A stretch of DNA of 64,000 nucleotides from Vandiemenella viatica (GCA_031002005.1 CM061919.1:170731121-170795120); one strand, 5' to 3'. Shown: positions 1 to 12,934, counted from the first letter of the stretch. Notes: generated by a model from the sequence alone, not told the origin. A program made the numbers and translations.

Positions 1-57
1 TGCTGCTATCTAGCGGCTAGACTCTGAACTGTCTCACACGCGAGGCATTCATAGTTA

Positions 58-563
58 CTACTTTTTCTCTTTAAGGGTCAAATTCCGAAAAATGTCGTTC
101 TTAATTTATATAGTTGCCTGAGTGGAGACCTTAATCTTTTAAATGATACCTCATTTATCGATTTAGGTTAGGTGTCAATGGAGATACATAGCTCGTAATA
201 TATATATATATATATACACGTTATGGAAATAATGATACCTTTACCTTTTGTGGCGCCGAATTCCGAAAACTTCCTTTCTTAAAATATGATGTGAAGGCGG
301 AGGAGACCTTAATCATTAAAATGATACCTCATTTATCTTTATCGGTTAGATATACTAAATGAGATAGAGATACATAGCTCGTAAAAAAAAAAAAAAAAAC
401 ACCTAATGGAAATAATGATACCTTTACCTTTTGTGGCGCCGAATTCCGAAAACTTCCTTTCTTAAAATATGATGTGACCGCGGAGGAGACCTTAATCATC
501 AAAATGATACCTCATTTATCTTTATCGGTTAGATATACTGAAGGAGATAGAGATACATAGCTC

Positions 564-609
<46 letters not shown>

Positions 610-1785
610 ACCTAATGGAAATAATGATACCTTTACCTTTTGTGGCGCCGAATTTCGAAAAATTCCTTTCTTAAAATATGATGTGACCGCGGAGGAGACC
701 TTAATCATTAAAATGATACCTCATTTATCTTTATCGGTTAGATATACTGAAGGAAGATTTTGAATTGAATATAAATCAAAGCAAGACAAAAGTGATGAAA
801 TGTAGCAGAAATGATACCATTACTAGTAGATTAAATATAAAAATTGGATCGGATGCAATAGGAGAAGTAAGTGAATTCTGCTACTTGGAAGGCAAAATTG
901 CAAGCGATGGCCGAAGCAAGAAAGATGTTAAAAGCAGAATAGCGCTAGCAAAAAGAGCCTTCATTAAAAAGAGAAATCTTTTGGTTTCAAACATTGATCT
1001 AGGAATTAGAAATAACTTTTTAAAACTCTATGTGTGGGGCACAGCACTTTATGGTAGCGAAACATGGACTATAGGAATACCAGAAAGGAAGAAAATGGAA
1101 GCATTTTAAATGTGGTGCTACAGAAGAATGCTAAAAATTAAGTGGATAGACAAAGTACGAAATGAATAAGTTTAGGAAATGATGGGTGAGGAAAGAAGTT
1201 TGTGGAAGAAACTTTCAGAAAAAAGAAACAGGCTGGTAGGTCATATTTTGAGACATGAGAACTGTAGAGGAAGACAAAGATTAGAAATTGAGGATTTGTG
1301 TTGTAAGGGGTAATAGATATGAAGAGGTTAGCACAAGATAGGAAGGGATGGATGATTGCATCAAACCTGTCGCAAGACTGAAGACAGCAAAAAAAAAAAA
1401 AAAAAAAAAACGAGGGGAATCAATGGCTCGTGACTCAAAAACGCGTTGCAGAAATATTGATACTTTTGCCCTTTAAGGGTCGAATTCAGAAAAATTCCTG
1501 TCTTAATATATGATGTCACCAAAATGAAGATCTTAATCTTTAGAATGACACTTCATTTAACGATTTCAGTCATGTATCTAGGGAGATAAATGCCTCCTGA
1601 CACAAAAAAAGTTTTTTTTTTTTTTTTTTAGAAATATTGACATTTTTGCCCTTTAAGGGTCAAAAAAAATATGATATGATCAAAGCAGATACATTAAGCT
1701 TTAAAATAATACCTCAGTTATTGATTTCGGTATGAAAGAGAGATAATGGCTTGTGACAAAAAATACCTTATAAATATGATTATGC
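58..1785. repeat. Tandem array of ~180-bp units, split by a LINE
   Basis: The landmarks 'aatgatacctttacc', 'ggagaccttaatcat' and 'gagatacatagctcgta' recur near 230, 413 and 626. A diverged unit lies upstream (about 60-226) and two more follow the LINE (about 1456-1640 and 1641-1785). Spacing is 183 and 213 bases, and the difference comes mostly from the length of the A-run ending each unit (16 to over 60 A). Units near 240-750 are much more alike than the outer ones, which suggests recent local duplication. No coding potential is seen. Confidence 0.8.
758..1410 (+). pseudogene. LINE 3' fragment (reverse transcriptase C-terminal region)
   Basis: An open stretch from 765 to 1109 encodes a typical post-RT region of a non-LTR retrotransposon: an 'FCYLEGKI' motif (the FxYLG region), then 'LYGSETWTI'. 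Past its stop, other frames give 'MWCYRRMLKI', 'EERSLWKKLSEKRNRLVGH' and 'ILRHENCRG', a conserved LINE tail, with several stops. It ends in about 20 A. The insert sits inside the tandem repeat and keeps only the 3' end, as expected of 5'-truncated target-primed insertion. The clade is not certain. It is non-functional. Confidence 0.8.
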
Positions 1786-2860
1786 TGAAGGATGTATGGA
1801 AAGGGGAGAGGGGATGGGGTGCTTCCTAAGTTTTATTTTTAGGTAGTTTTGTCTACGTCAGTTGTTATAAACTTTTTTATTAAATTGATTTTCGTAGATC
1901 TTGTGACTCGGTGGTAAATTCATACATAACTATTTTGCATTTTTATCAATAATTTCTCGATAATTTATTCTAGCCCATGACTCCCTAAGCTCCAATTGAA
2001 AATCTTTCCAGTCCCTTACGGCTGAAATTAAGTGCTAATGGTTCTCTCTTCCTATACAATCCCTAATTTTTCGTACAATATGATCCATCCAGGCTTCAAG
2101 CGTATGCTTATCTATACCCATCACTCCCTTAACCCACTCCTGTCTCGGGAATGACTCCCATACTAGCATTCTTATTATATGAATTACCGAATATCTCCTA
2201 CGGTGCTCTCCCATGCTCCCTCTCTACCTACATCATATTTTTGCGTCTTTGTTGACGGCCAATCATTGAAACAGTAATTCATTTAGGGCAGGGGCGAAAT
2301 AATTTTTAGGGGGGACCTTGTTGTGTAAGGTTCATAAATGTCCATAATTTAAATTTAATTGAATTTATGCTGCTCCTTAAATTTAGAAAAAATAATCTTA
2401 AATGTTAATTTTTTAAACTAAAATAATCGATAATTAAATATTTATACAGTGGATAATATGTTATGACACGGTAAAATAATGTGAACAGTTTATTTGTAAT
2501 GAAATCAATTGAAACCCATCCACTGACTATTTTGCAGAAAGCCATGAAGTATATCTTTCGTTAGACTGGTTTTCAGGTGTTTTTTTTCAGTTCATTAGCT
2601 CTTCCCAAGCCATTTACACGTACTTACACTCGCAAGCGAAAACACTTTTTTTTAAACTGATTTACGTTCTCAACAGCGAGACGAAAACACTATTTTCTCC
2701 AACCTAGTTTGAAAACTGATTACTGGTGGTAACATAGCCCCTCATTCTGAGCACAAAACCCCTACATTTGACGAGGAAGTTGATTCGTTCGAACCTCATC
2801 ACATCCAAGCAAACCCCACCAGGGGCTGTAAAAAAATCCAACGTGATAATAATGACATAA
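1786..2860. other. Gene-free stretch with a weak minus-strand coding relic
   Basis: AT-rich with no convincing gene. On the minus strand about 2225 to 1965 gives a peptide-like run (containing 'VRDWKDFQLELRESW') reminiscent of LINE C-terminal 'RDWN' regions, but with in-frame stops. The short 'caggggcgaaataa' start near 2290 resembles the ends of the hAT-like MITEs found elsewhere in the window, but no partner end was found. Confidence 0.3.
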
Positions 2861-2867
2861 ATAACCA

Positions 2868-3030
2868 GCCAGTGTAGCTACGCGCGTTAAGGCGCTTGCA
2901 AACTGGATCGGGAAGGTACAACGAGACCTGGTTCGATTCCTGGTCCCCGCGTACCGTCAGACTTGATTGCAGTTTTTATGCGTTTTCCCGTAATCATCAA
3001 GATAAATGCTGCGAGGGACCCCATTCTCTT
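2868..3030 (+). repeat. tRNA-derived SINE head, second family
   Basis: A tRNA-like head is visible: an A-box-like segment 'gtgtagctacgcgcgtta' followed about 50 bases later by the B box 'ggttcgattcc'. A non-tRNA body follows ('cgttttcccgtaatcatc'). There is no plausible acceptor stem pairing or CCA context, so this is not a functional tRNA gene. Confidence 0.5.
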
Positions 3031-3694
3031 CCTCATAAATTACACATTTCACAAACGAAAATACAATTTTTACACACTGAACATAGTTGCAACGTTTCGC
3101 AGACGGATGGCAATACGACATTTCTCCAATACTGTGTAAATGCTCCGAATCTGAAAAAATTCTCTTCTGTCACAAAAAAATAAGTACATATACTTTTCAG
3201 AAAAAAACTGATTATGCTGAATATCGTCGATCCTCTCACTCGTGGTTTAGTTAAACTGCGGTAGAAGATCCTTGTATTATTCAGTCAGCCAAGCCGTACC
3301 TTCTCCTTCTATTGCACCATCGTTGTGAACGCTGAAGTTAGGCGTGGCCCGAGGCATGACCTCTATGGGAGAACCCAACAGGCAAACGGTGCCACGGCCG
3401 AGAGGCAAGCGTATCTGGAATTACCCGCTCAGGATCACAGCAGGTGGATATCGAATACACTGGTTCTGTACACTTGTTTGAACAATGAATTAAGAAGTAA
3501 CAAAGAAAGTTAAGAATAGAAATGGATTGAACCACATGCAATTATCATTATTGGCTGGGAGAATCAGAAAGATTGTTCGGCCGAACAATCCTATCCGATA
3601 AAGGGGACTTACAGGTAACTGTTTGCTGCACATGAACAAAGAAAAACATTATGAAAAGTGAAAGTCTACTTAAGGAACGCCTAGACTCCGTCAC

Positions 3695-3790
3695 AGGTAG
3701 CGCATGGTTAGTGAGCTGGCTTCGAATTACAGGGTACACACTACACAGGTTTGAGTCCAGCGTAGGACATAAGTACTTTTAATTGAGTGT
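3695..3790 (+). repeat. tRNA-like SINE head
   Basis: 'gtagcgcatggttagtgag' resembles an A box and 'ggtttgagtcc' matches a B box at tRNA spacing. The acceptor arms do not pair well. Probably another tRNA-derived SINE fragment. Confidence 0.35.
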
Positions 3791-3904
3791 TGCGTCGACC
3801 TGTCTTTATCGGTGACAACTGAAAAGGCAAATACAGTTGAGCAAATCAATAAAATACATCGAGAGTTGGCTCAGCAACTGAAACACCGAACGCATATTTT
3901 TTTC

Positions 3905-4090
3905 CTTATTTGGCCTTATGCCTCGTCCAGGTAATTAGAGGCGGTGTTGGAGCAAGGAAAGGGGAGGAATGCGGCCATGGCCTTTCCAGGGAACCATCCT
4001 GATATTCGGCTGGAGGATTTCTGGAAACCATGGGAAACCTAAATCAGGATGATCTGCGTTCTTCCGAATGCGAGGCTAGAGCGTTATCAT
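3905..4090 (-). repeat. SINE family A copy (diverged)
   Basis: Read on the minus strand this carries the family order: 'cctcgcattcgg', 'ttcccatggtttcc', 'ggccatggccg', then the 'gacgaggcataaggcc' tail. It is more diverged than the 49.3 and 57.3 kb copies. Confidence 0.7.
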
Positions 4091-4582
4091 GAATTCCAGT
4101 CACAAGGGGGAGGGGGGGGGGGGGTATTCTGACGGCACTAGGCTTAGTACGGATAATAACTCAAGCCCCAACCATGCAGTTTATCTACCGAACCATCACA
4201 ACATTCCATGACGGAATTTGTTTCGCGTTAAAGTCTTATAGCGGATCGCTTTTCGAATGCTTGTACAGAAAGCAGAAATCATTTAAAGTAGGTGGAAGCT
4301 ATTTCACGGATAATTTACTTAGAGAAGAGGTAGTAATAGTAGAAAATGGGCTTGGTAAACCAAGAATTTGTTTGGAAGATACAAGGCGCTTCAAAGTGAA
4401 TATACAAAACTCGCCCATACTGAAATAGAATTTTGATTTGTCAATACGACTTCATTAGACGAACTCTCTAAAATCTGGGCTTTTTAAAATGTGCTTTTCA
4501 GTGCATCTTCAATTCCAAACAATTTTTCAATTAAATTTTACCTTTAAATTAATCAAAGAGAGAGTCAATTGTTTTCTACTTC

Positions 4583-5075
4583 GTATGATGTCATGCCCGA
4601 TTCCGGGCGTAGCAGGTTACAACGAAGGCTGTACCCCTCCGTATGAAGACGAACTGGGATTGTTTCCCTCTACTTTCCGCACTGTGTGTTTGTATGTCAT
4701 TGTAGATGCTGATAACTGTGATAGTGTGTGTGTTCAATATAGAGTGTTATAAGAAATGGGAGATGTAGATGGGAGAGGGTAAAACCAGATAACGGCCACT
4801 TCAGGCCTACTCTTACGAAAGACACCCTAGCCTCCAGGCTTAACGTCCCCATCAGACAGACCAATCACCATCAACAGTGCCGTATGTTCTCACTCCATAC
4901 AAACTGAGGAGAAGTTTGGAATTTAACCCAGGAGTTTTGCGCTCAACCTGGTGAACAGGAATTGAGCACCATAACCTCCCCTACCTTGCCGACCAAGTTC
5001 TGATGGTGAAAATTTCTTCTACCACGAGGTCTCGAACAAGATACCGTGTCAGCGCCCGACATCATCACGGTGCCG
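4583..5075. repeat. Possible composite SINE-like repeat
   Basis: The segment has a mixed-complexity body with gene-free frames. On its minus strand it has B-box-like sites ('gggttaaattcc', 'tgttcgagacc'). Its texture is that of insect SINEs. No second copy lies in the window, so the repeat call rests on the tRNA-like motifs only. Confidence 0.3.
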
Positions 5076-5083
5076 TTTTAGCA

Positions 5084-6610
5084 ATTACAAATTATTATTT
5101 CATTTATGAACATATTATTCAGAATCAGTTTATAACTACGTGCAATTTCTCAGTTTATATTTAACAACTTTAATTACTTTTGCTGGGAGCGAAGTACACA
5201 ATGCGAAGAACACATTGGATCCACAATTAAATCGATTTTTGGCAACTAACCTCTCAAATATGTAGCGGGACGCTATTACGTCACACTACAATTTATAGTT
5301 TCAGATTATTTTGATATTAATCTTGTTCAGGGCCTAGATTAGATTAATTAAACTGATCTCTGGCAGCCCAAATTGTTAATTGTAAAATTAATGTGCAAGA
5401 TTATTTATGTGGGAGGACACAAAGAAAATGGGCGAGTGAGAAAGCAAGGGTTTGGATGCCATTTGGCGAACACTGGAAGCATACCGCCGGCCCCCCTCCC
5501 CCGCCAGAACAGCGCCAAACAGCACAGGCACAGAGGGCTACCTGTCCCAAGGTTGATTGCATCGCCCCGTTCTTGGGACGCGAGGCTGTGCAGGTCACAA
5601 CCCCCACCAAACTGACGCGAGCTGTGACTCCATGAGATTTCTAGAAAACTTATCCCTCCAATGAAAAGTAACCTCGGGATTTTCATAACTTAAACCAGAG
5701 CTTATTCTTTCTGCCTCCGCATGTTTCTTCGCCGAGAGGAGGGAGGCCATCTTTCCCAAGAGCGGGGGGGGGGGGGGGGGATTTCTGGCTTGGCAGCAGT
5801 CCGAGACGGTTCGACCCGGGGTGTGTCGGACAGTAACCATCCCTATGATCGCTGACTGGTGACCCTCGTCTGGTCGCCGAGTCGACATCGCATAGTAATT
5901 GGTTGTGCGGCAACCACCACAGACTCCGTCCACGCTGGTAATGTGTACACGCCAGGTCATGAATCATTGTGTTCTTTGAGACTGAAACAGACCCGTAAGC
6001 GACTTGAGACGGAGACCTCTGCTCATCAAGTAGATCCAATTCTGAGCTAGCTGGCATCTTTTGTTGAACGTTGTGTGTTGTGGAGGCCCTTTCATAGCAC
6101 AAGTTCCATAGTGTTTTCTTTAATTTAACGGCGCCTGAGATTCATTTTCATGTACATGTACTTATGTTTTAATTGCTGATATTTATTATCGCGTCATATT
6201 GTGCATATTTGTCATCTTTTAATATTTAATTTCGTTAGATAATTCCCGAATCACATTAACATAAATTCAATCAATTGTTTGCTTTGATAAATCGGCCAAG
6301 TGTAACGTCTGGGCTTTGTGTTTGATATTGCATTGATTTGTATATTAAAAGTAAATTTAAATATGCCTAGCGGTATAAAAGCCAAATGAACAAAATAAAT
6401 ATCAATGTCAGTTTCCTTGCGATCTGGCAGTTATGAGATTCTTGCCAACCCAAAATAATTCTTTGAATTCTTGAAAGTTCATAACATTACAAATAGTGGA
6501 AGCACAAACTGTGACTCTATATATCATATATCTCTTTAACAAAATTTTTAATCTTGGAGTTAAGAAAATAAAGAGGCCTAGGAAAGCCATATGTGTTTGT
6601 ATACCCAGAA
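5084..6610. other. No gene seen; GC-rich island at about 5455-5960
   Basis: The stretch contains a GC- and CpG-rich block with poly-C and poly-G tracts (G17 near 5765) in AT-rich surroundings. Several overlapping short frames on both strands are by-products of that composition. Some contain proline runs encoded by the homopolymer. No domain or splice pattern was recognised. Confidence 0.3.
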
Positions 6611-6619
6611 GAAGGTTTT

Positions 6620-6752
6620 ATCACTCCATGTAAATGCCGGGATGCTTCCTTCAAAAGGCCATGGCCGAATTCCTTCCCATTCCTTGTCCCCCATCCTTTA
6701 CCGTCTCTAAAGACCTTGCTGTTAGAGAGACGTTAAGCAGATAAAAAAAAAA
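6620..6752 (+). mobile_element. SINE family A copy, 5'-truncated, with TSD
   Basis: Only the 3' two thirds of the SINE is present, from 'atgccgggatgcttcc' through 'ggccatggccgaattcc' to the 'gacgttaagcag' tail and an A-run. It is flanked by AGGTTTT at 6613-6619 and 6753-6759, a 7-bp target-site duplication. Confidence 0.8.
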
Positions 6753-6759
6753 AGGTTTT

Positions 6760-8125
6760 GGATGTTGGACGATCGGTCGATATATGGTTCTAGGGGAGTT
6801 ATCTGCAAAATGTAATAATTAACGGTAATATTTACGTATCTGTTAGTTAAATATAAAAATGGATGTGTTTAATCACTACTAACTTTTAATCCATTATTCT
6901 TTCTATTAATTTAGACCCCACATGACAAGTACATAACTTCTTTTCTTTGTTGCAAATATTGTTTTATCATTTCGCTGTTTTTTCTTGTTTCAAAAAGTTT
7001 TTTGTTTCTTTTAATCAACTCTTATTAATATTATATTTTTTGTTGGAGCTGTAAAAAAGTGTATATTTCAAAGAGATATGTAGATCTCAAAAAAATCATT
7101 TCCACATTAGTCAAACCACCATGAAAGATAATAAAAATTATAAGCACAATCTTACTCATTTTTCTGAGTAACAGAATTATTTATCTTCGAATTCTGCAAC
7201 TAAGAAGGACTAGGGAAATTATAAAAGGATGAAAGGAAACATACCTATTGTCTACTGTATTCGACAGCAACGTCATTGCTTCCAGGACTCTGCTTATACG
7301 AGGACAGAATGACAATGCGCTGTCATTCCACGTGACTGTGGTGTGGTGTAATAGAGGGGGAAACTTCGCAATGCGACCTCACCACAGTCTTTCGCCACAC
7401 GTACTTCCAGTATTTCATAGTGAACCACAAACTTCCTCGCAGCACTTTTGTGGTTTACGCAGTATGCGGAAGAGAGGTTGTTACAAACTTCGAGCGCTTT
7501 CTTAAACATGAACGAACATAAATAACAATTTCTAAGAGAAAATATGTATATATAATTCACCTAAAACAGATTAGATTTTTCGCGCAGTTTAAACGTCATT
7601 ATAGGATCATTGAACTGATGGAATTTATAGAGCAAGGCGATACAAATCAAATTACTCACATTGGGGAGGAAGTGGACATGATGTTCATTTCGAGCCGTTT
7701 CTAATTTAGGTTGTGCTGAATGTTAGGACAAGTTACCGTCTCTGTTCTCGCCAATTTATCTCGTCAGTCAAGCTTTCCATCGCCTGCCTCTTTCCCGTGT
7801 AAACCGAGAAGCAAAATGTTATAAAATAATGTTAATTCTGATTTTGCAATCTCAGTTTCTTGTGTATATGTCTTGATTGCGTAATAGTTTTAACATAAAT
7901 CATTTATGACGCATTATTCTCCCGATGATCAGTGAGCCCGTTGTTTTAGTGTCTGAAATGCAATAAAATGTGGTACTAATTCAATTAATGAACTAACCGA
8001 TTTTCGGAGCAAGATTTAACTCAATTGGGATGCAGCATACGCAGCTGGAAATTTTCCTACAAACACATTTTTTCATATCTTGTTTTTAAGTTTAAATTTT
8101 TTGAGTGAAATTTTATCATATATCT
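6760..8125. other. No feature seen
   Basis: AT-rich DNA. Short frames around 7250-7560 overlap on both strands and show no recognisable domain. Confidence 0.3.
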
Positions 8126-8129
8126 ACTT

Positions 8130-9150
8130 TTTCCCTTTACGAACTTTATCAGATCCAGGAGTTGGAGGGAGCGCTAAGGAAATCAGCTAGATTGCCGCAG
8201 GACCCAGTCAGTTAGTGACATGATAAAGGAGTCATTGGAAGAATGGAGTAGTGCTGAGAGTGTACAAGGCTTATGTTGGAGGTAAAAGAGTTGATTTCAT
8301 GCATAATGGAGTGGGAAATTTTTCTTTTGTCGGTAAGGGTGTCAGATATGCTGAAGGAATTTAAACTTAAAATTTTTAAATGGAAAAAGTAGATGGGTGG
8401 AGGAATTTAACATTCATAGTATAGAAGTTAATAATAAAAAATAAGATAGGGGTAATTAGATTACTAGATAAATACATTAACGTCTTTTTACCACATTATC
8501 TTAAAATACGTTTCATGGAATCTCATGCAAATAATGAGCTCAGATTATTCTTGATTGCTATCCAATGAAATAATCACTAATCAAAGGTCATTTCAACATC
8601 AAGTTTTGAGGTTTAAGCCCTAGCTCTGTTAGTCACTGCATTTATGAAGACATAGATAATGTGTGGACAAAAACTAAACTGAATTACATATGTTTCTAAT
8701 CCTCTCTTCTCCAAAAATTACCCCCCACTTGCGTTAACGATGGGCTGTTAAAAAAATTGCACATCTGGGCGATGGGTGGAGTGGGTACAAATGAAGACAG
8801 TCATATTTATTTGTGGAAATTACTGCAGACCATACGCAATAAATCATAAAAAAAAACAGGGTTGGGAGTCGCTGAAAGATAGAAGGCGGTTAAAGAGATT
8901 GATGAATATAAATAAGGCATACGCTAATGCTTTGGACTGTATGGGTACTGCACGAAGAACTATGAGCAGTATGTGGAAGGGAAGAAATTACCATGACCAT
9001 AAGTAAGCACTTCATTTCAGGCCTAAGATAGTGAGAAGTTGTCGTTTGAAGTAAGGGAATTATGTATGGGAAATAGTTACGCTGCATAATTTATCTGAAA
9101 TTGTTGAACAATTTAAAGTAAAAATTAGAACGATTCAAAAGTAGTTGTAC
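8130..9150 (+). pseudogene. Two degenerate LINE RT C-terminal remnants
   Basis: About 8140-8430 and 8765-9150 both carry the decayed equivalent of a LINE thumb/C-terminal region. The second encodes 'WESLKDRRRLKRLMNINKAY' and 'MWKGRNYHDHK', matching the spacing seen at 21.4-21.6 kb ('SLEERRRVKRVLQMYK', 'VWKGRDDHDH'). Stops and frameshifts are frequent. Confidence 0.65.
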
Positions 9151-9159
9151 AGTGCCAAT

Positions 9160-11150
9160 GATACCGTGGCATAAAGAATCATCACGACAATAATAATAAG
9201 TATTTTGGAAAATTCTCCTTAGTCTGTGACCCTATTTTTCGCTAATTTGAAATCAATCGTTCATTGCCTGATGTTATGACTTCACTATGATGGAAGTCAT
9301 ATTCAGGGACAATGGACATAACAGTTCCGTGTTCAAACGAGTCATGTAAACAGCCACGCCCTTTTGAACCACGAACTATTTAAACTGCTCTTCGTCTGCT
9401 GCTGGATACAACTCCAACATAGGAAATAGTTTTATCATTTCTCCAAGCATTATATTTGGTTTATCTCTTTCAGTTTCCAAGAACTTTCGTTAAATCATCT
9501 GCAAAAAAACTTTTCTTTCTTAGACTAAAATTTGACCGCTGCTTCTCCCGTGTTGTTCTTGATGTCTGTAGGAATGCTGTAAAACTTTTTTCCCTAGTAC
9601 CAAATATATCACTGAGAGGCAAAATATATCATAATTTTGTGTTGTTGAAGGCTACTGGTGAGATGTATTTAAAAATGGCAAGTAGAAACGTTTTCTTATT
9701 ATAACAAAGATGAAAACAGGAATAATAAAAAAAAAACACCCACACAATCTACGGCGTTGATCCATTCAGATGACGTAATCTGAAATATTAATGGGTAAAC
9801 ACAACATTAAAACCACCGGAAAATAAAGACTTTATTTTGGTATCAATGAGAAGCGCAGATTACACCGAGAAACATATTTGTATCAACCGCGCATAAACTG
9901 ATTTAGCAGTAGTAATTTTTGTTGACACTTTTCAGTCAGGAGTAGTCTAATTTACTGGCAATCGCCACTTGTAATTGGTTGCCGATCTGTGTGACGTATC
10001 AATGCCTGTCGCTTATTGGGTGCACTTTTTTCCTAATCCGTCTTTTTTATTAATTAATCGTTGACTGGGTAATGAAACTGGCTAAAAAAAAAAAACAACT
10101 GAAAGAGAAAAGTCACCGAAATTATTCTACTAACAGTTTGTAATTCTCCATGCATTGAATTATGTCTGACGCCGTTTTCCAGTATTTCCTCACGTTGCAA
10201 GTGTTACAAACATCAAGCATATGAAATGAATCATAATTCATACTAAAAGGCCCTTTGCTTTGGTTGTAATTACGTATAAAATATAATTTCATATTAATGA
10301 GCTCTACGCCTCGGATGTAATGCGGACCTTTTAGTTAGTTTTTGTATAATTGGTCCAGGGCTGAAACCACTCCCCATACAATGGTTTGGTTAATTTTGCA
10401 CTAATAGTCGCCTGATTAAACCACTCCTTACAGGACGGTAACCTATACGTAATTTGTTTGCGTTTAGGTTTTAATGGTTTGTTGAAAGAGGCAATTAACG
10501 AATAGAAAAAAACTTTAATTACTTAAAGTACTAGTACCGGATATATTTTTATGTGTATTGCATAACCTGGTAAATTGCGTAACCAAGTACAAACAGGAAG
10601 CAAGCCTATTACTCCACAACTGGAAGAATATTTCTTCCTTAAGCCGCAGTAAAGCAGCGAAACTAATTAACAACAACTATTGTAATTTAATTAACTATTT
10701 AATTATTCCTTAACAAAAGGCCGTCTATATTTATTTATTTTTATCACGTACTATATGGATGCCTTGGCATGTGACACCTACGTTTAATTTATTAAAAACG
10801 ATATAATTAACTACTTTACATTTTGCTGATTTGTAACAGAAAAGTCTCGCGGAGTTACAAGGGTTAAAACAATATTACTTTAGGAGTATTATCATATTGC
10901 AAAGTCTGTTCGTGTTTAAAATATTTACGCAAAATGTACTTTTCGTAAGTCTCAGTTCATAAATTTGAGTTTTTTTTTTTTTAATATATGGTCTTTGGCT
11001 TTTATTACCATTTAGCCAGCTACACAACATTTCATTATTAAATCTACTAATGTACAATGATTCTTGAAGTCGACGTCATTTTTGTAACTGAACATGTATT
11101 ATCTCTCAAATGTTTTTTATTCACAATAGTATGGACAACACAAGACGGAC
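9160..11150. other. No feature seen
   Basis: AT-rich sequence with short A and T runs. I see no coding frame, TIR pair or tRNA-like motif that I can support. Confidence 0.3.
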
Positions 11151-11162
11151 ACAACATTTAAT

Positions 11163-11252
11163 TAAAACCACCCATGCCCGAGGCCGGACTCGAACCGGCG
11201 ACCCCAGCAACTCGAGGCCAATACGCTAGCCGTTACGCTGCCAGGTCGGCCA
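11163..11252 (-). repeat. tRNA-like SINE head (minus strand)
   Basis: The minus strand reads 'ggcagcgtaacggctagcg' (A-box-like), then the B box 'ggttcgagtcc' and 'ggcctcgggcat'. The tRNA-like order and spacing are right but the acceptor ends do not pair. Best read as a SINE head, not a gene. Confidence 0.5.
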
Positions 11253-11479
11253 TAAATCATAAGTGCTGATTGCCTTATTTAAATACTGAATGAAAGACAA
11301 AGCATACACCGTCCCTATGGCAACGACAAGCGCTATTGAAGTCCCCTACAGCCACTGCTTTGGAAATTTAACTATGGAGATCTCCCCTAACAGTCAAGTG
11401 CAGTTAGTGCTCGTGTTATTGAAGAGAGAATTTCTGTGGCTGTGCCTGGATGGAGGTGTGAACTCGCGTCACACTATTG

Positions 11480-11629
11480 GGGGACCTTTTTTTTTTTTTT
11501 TTAACTTTACAAAATGACCAGGCGACAATGGGCGTAATCTTGGCATGAAGCCTCTATAGTCGAGTCGGTGATCGGGGCCCGGGTACTTTTGACCCACTTA
11601 CCCCCCCCCCCCCCAACGCCGGCCCTGGC
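11480..11629 (-). mobile_element. Partial MITE related to the 29.8 kb element
   Basis: On the minus strand it begins CCAGGGCCGGCGTTGG, then a G-run, then 'tgggtcaaaagtacccggg'. This matches the start of the element at 29837 ('cagggccggcgttaggg', 'acaaaagtacccc'). The other end was not located. Confidence 0.5.
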
Positions 11630-11639
11630 GTCATGACTC

Positions 11640-12153
11640 ATGAGACGCTGTGGCGACACGCAGTTGCGCATGTACATGCGTATTTGTTCAGCTATAAATC
11701 GCGGTTCTGCACTACCACGGATGACAATCATCGGTGAATATGCCGGCGACTTGGAGAGAGGTCCCATTGCTTCAATGTTTCGGAGAGGCACAGCGGTATT
11801 GTATTCCTGGTGTGGGGAGCCATAGGGTGTGATTTCAGATCACGGCTGGTAGAGATTGAAGGAACTCAGACGGTATGTGACGGTCAACTCCGCCCCAGTG
11901 CCAGTATCCAGACTATCAAGGACCAGTTGCAACAGTTGTAGTCCAGCGTGCCTCAGGAGAGGATACAACTGCTTTATGAGACCCATCCCAACCGAATCAG
12001 TGCATGTATCCAGTCCAGAGACGGTGCAACGTCTTACTAGTAAGCGGACTCATACTGCCAAAGTTGACTCGATTTTGTACCATTCAACCCGTAAAATTTC
12101 ATTTCGTTTCCTCCTCCCTTTCTGAGTGCTTCACTATTTTTTGTCAGGCAGTG
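11640..12153 (+). pseudogene. Tc1-like transposase relic with 3' TIR
   Basis: Three frames together give the back half of a Tc1-family transposase: 'NHRRICRRLGERSHC', then 'FLVWGAIGCDFRSRLVEIEG' (the VWG block), then after a gap 'DQLQQL', 'QERIQLLYETHPNRISACI' and 'SRDGATSY'. A terminal repeat follows, reading 'cactgcctgacaaaaaata' on the minus strand, ending at 12153 next to TA. Multiple frameshifts and at least one deletion mean no transposase can be made. The 5' half and left TIR are missing or lie beyond the G/C-tract element upstream. Confidence 0.75.
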
Positions 12154-12636
12154 TAGTCCTGCATTTATGTTGCTAAATATTAATCCAATAACTCCCGATA
12201 CCAAGACTAAGAAACCGACAAGCCACATCAACAACAAACATTTTATTTATCTCGGAAGAAACCATCAGTTCATTTCCGCTGGGAATATTTTTCTATATCC
12301 AGTCATCATCAACTACGATTAAACCGTACCTCAAATCCTTCATCCCCAACTCTTACTCTACGAATTTGATGGCATCTAAAAGTTTTGCTTGCTATTGAAG
12401 AACCATGGCAGAGAATTTTAAGTTTCTGTCGCCATATTAAGTCCCTTTTGCGGCTCTTTCTCTATAAACATTTTTAAACCTCCTTCCTCCAAATATGATG
12501 CCACTGTGGTAATATTTGCAACAAAACATTGAAAGGGGTCAAATGTAAAAAAACTCACCTGTTTGAACACCTCCGACGTAACCATGGAATGATGCAGGTT
12601 GCGCAGAGTAAGTAGCCCTGGTAAATGATTCTAAAC

Positions 12637-12905
12637 CAAGGTTACCCAACCAATTTTGGAGATAGGTCACAATTTCGATTCTATATTAGACTGCGGGCCA
12701 TCTAATACTTGCCTATAGTTACAATACATATTTAAATAAAATAAAGATAAAGTAACACAAATTACAATCAAAAATTAAACAACATCACTGAGACCTTTGC
12801 AGAGGTTTTTCATGTAGCATATTCTAGACCGCTGTTGCTGACGGGCAAATTCAATGCGCTGGCATACCACTTCGTGGCCCGCGGGCCTATGTTTGGGCAG
12901 TATTG
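12637..12905. mobile_element. hAT-like MITE
   Basis: The left end reads CAAGGTTACCCAACC and the right end, read inward, CAATACTGCCCAAAC. The interior carries GCGGGCCA near the left end and GGCCCGCGGGCC near the right, the usual texture of hAT-type non-autonomous elements. The flanks (ttctaaac, ttccaaaa) are an imperfect 8-bp duplication. There is no coding capacity. Confidence 0.55.
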
Positions 12906-12934
12906 TTCCAAAATATCGTTCTTTTTTACCTTGT

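Noticed and set aside
5373..6102. A gene in the GC-rich block at 5.4-6.1 kb
   Set aside because: Frames overlap on both strands, none has a recognisable domain, and proline runs come from homopolymers.
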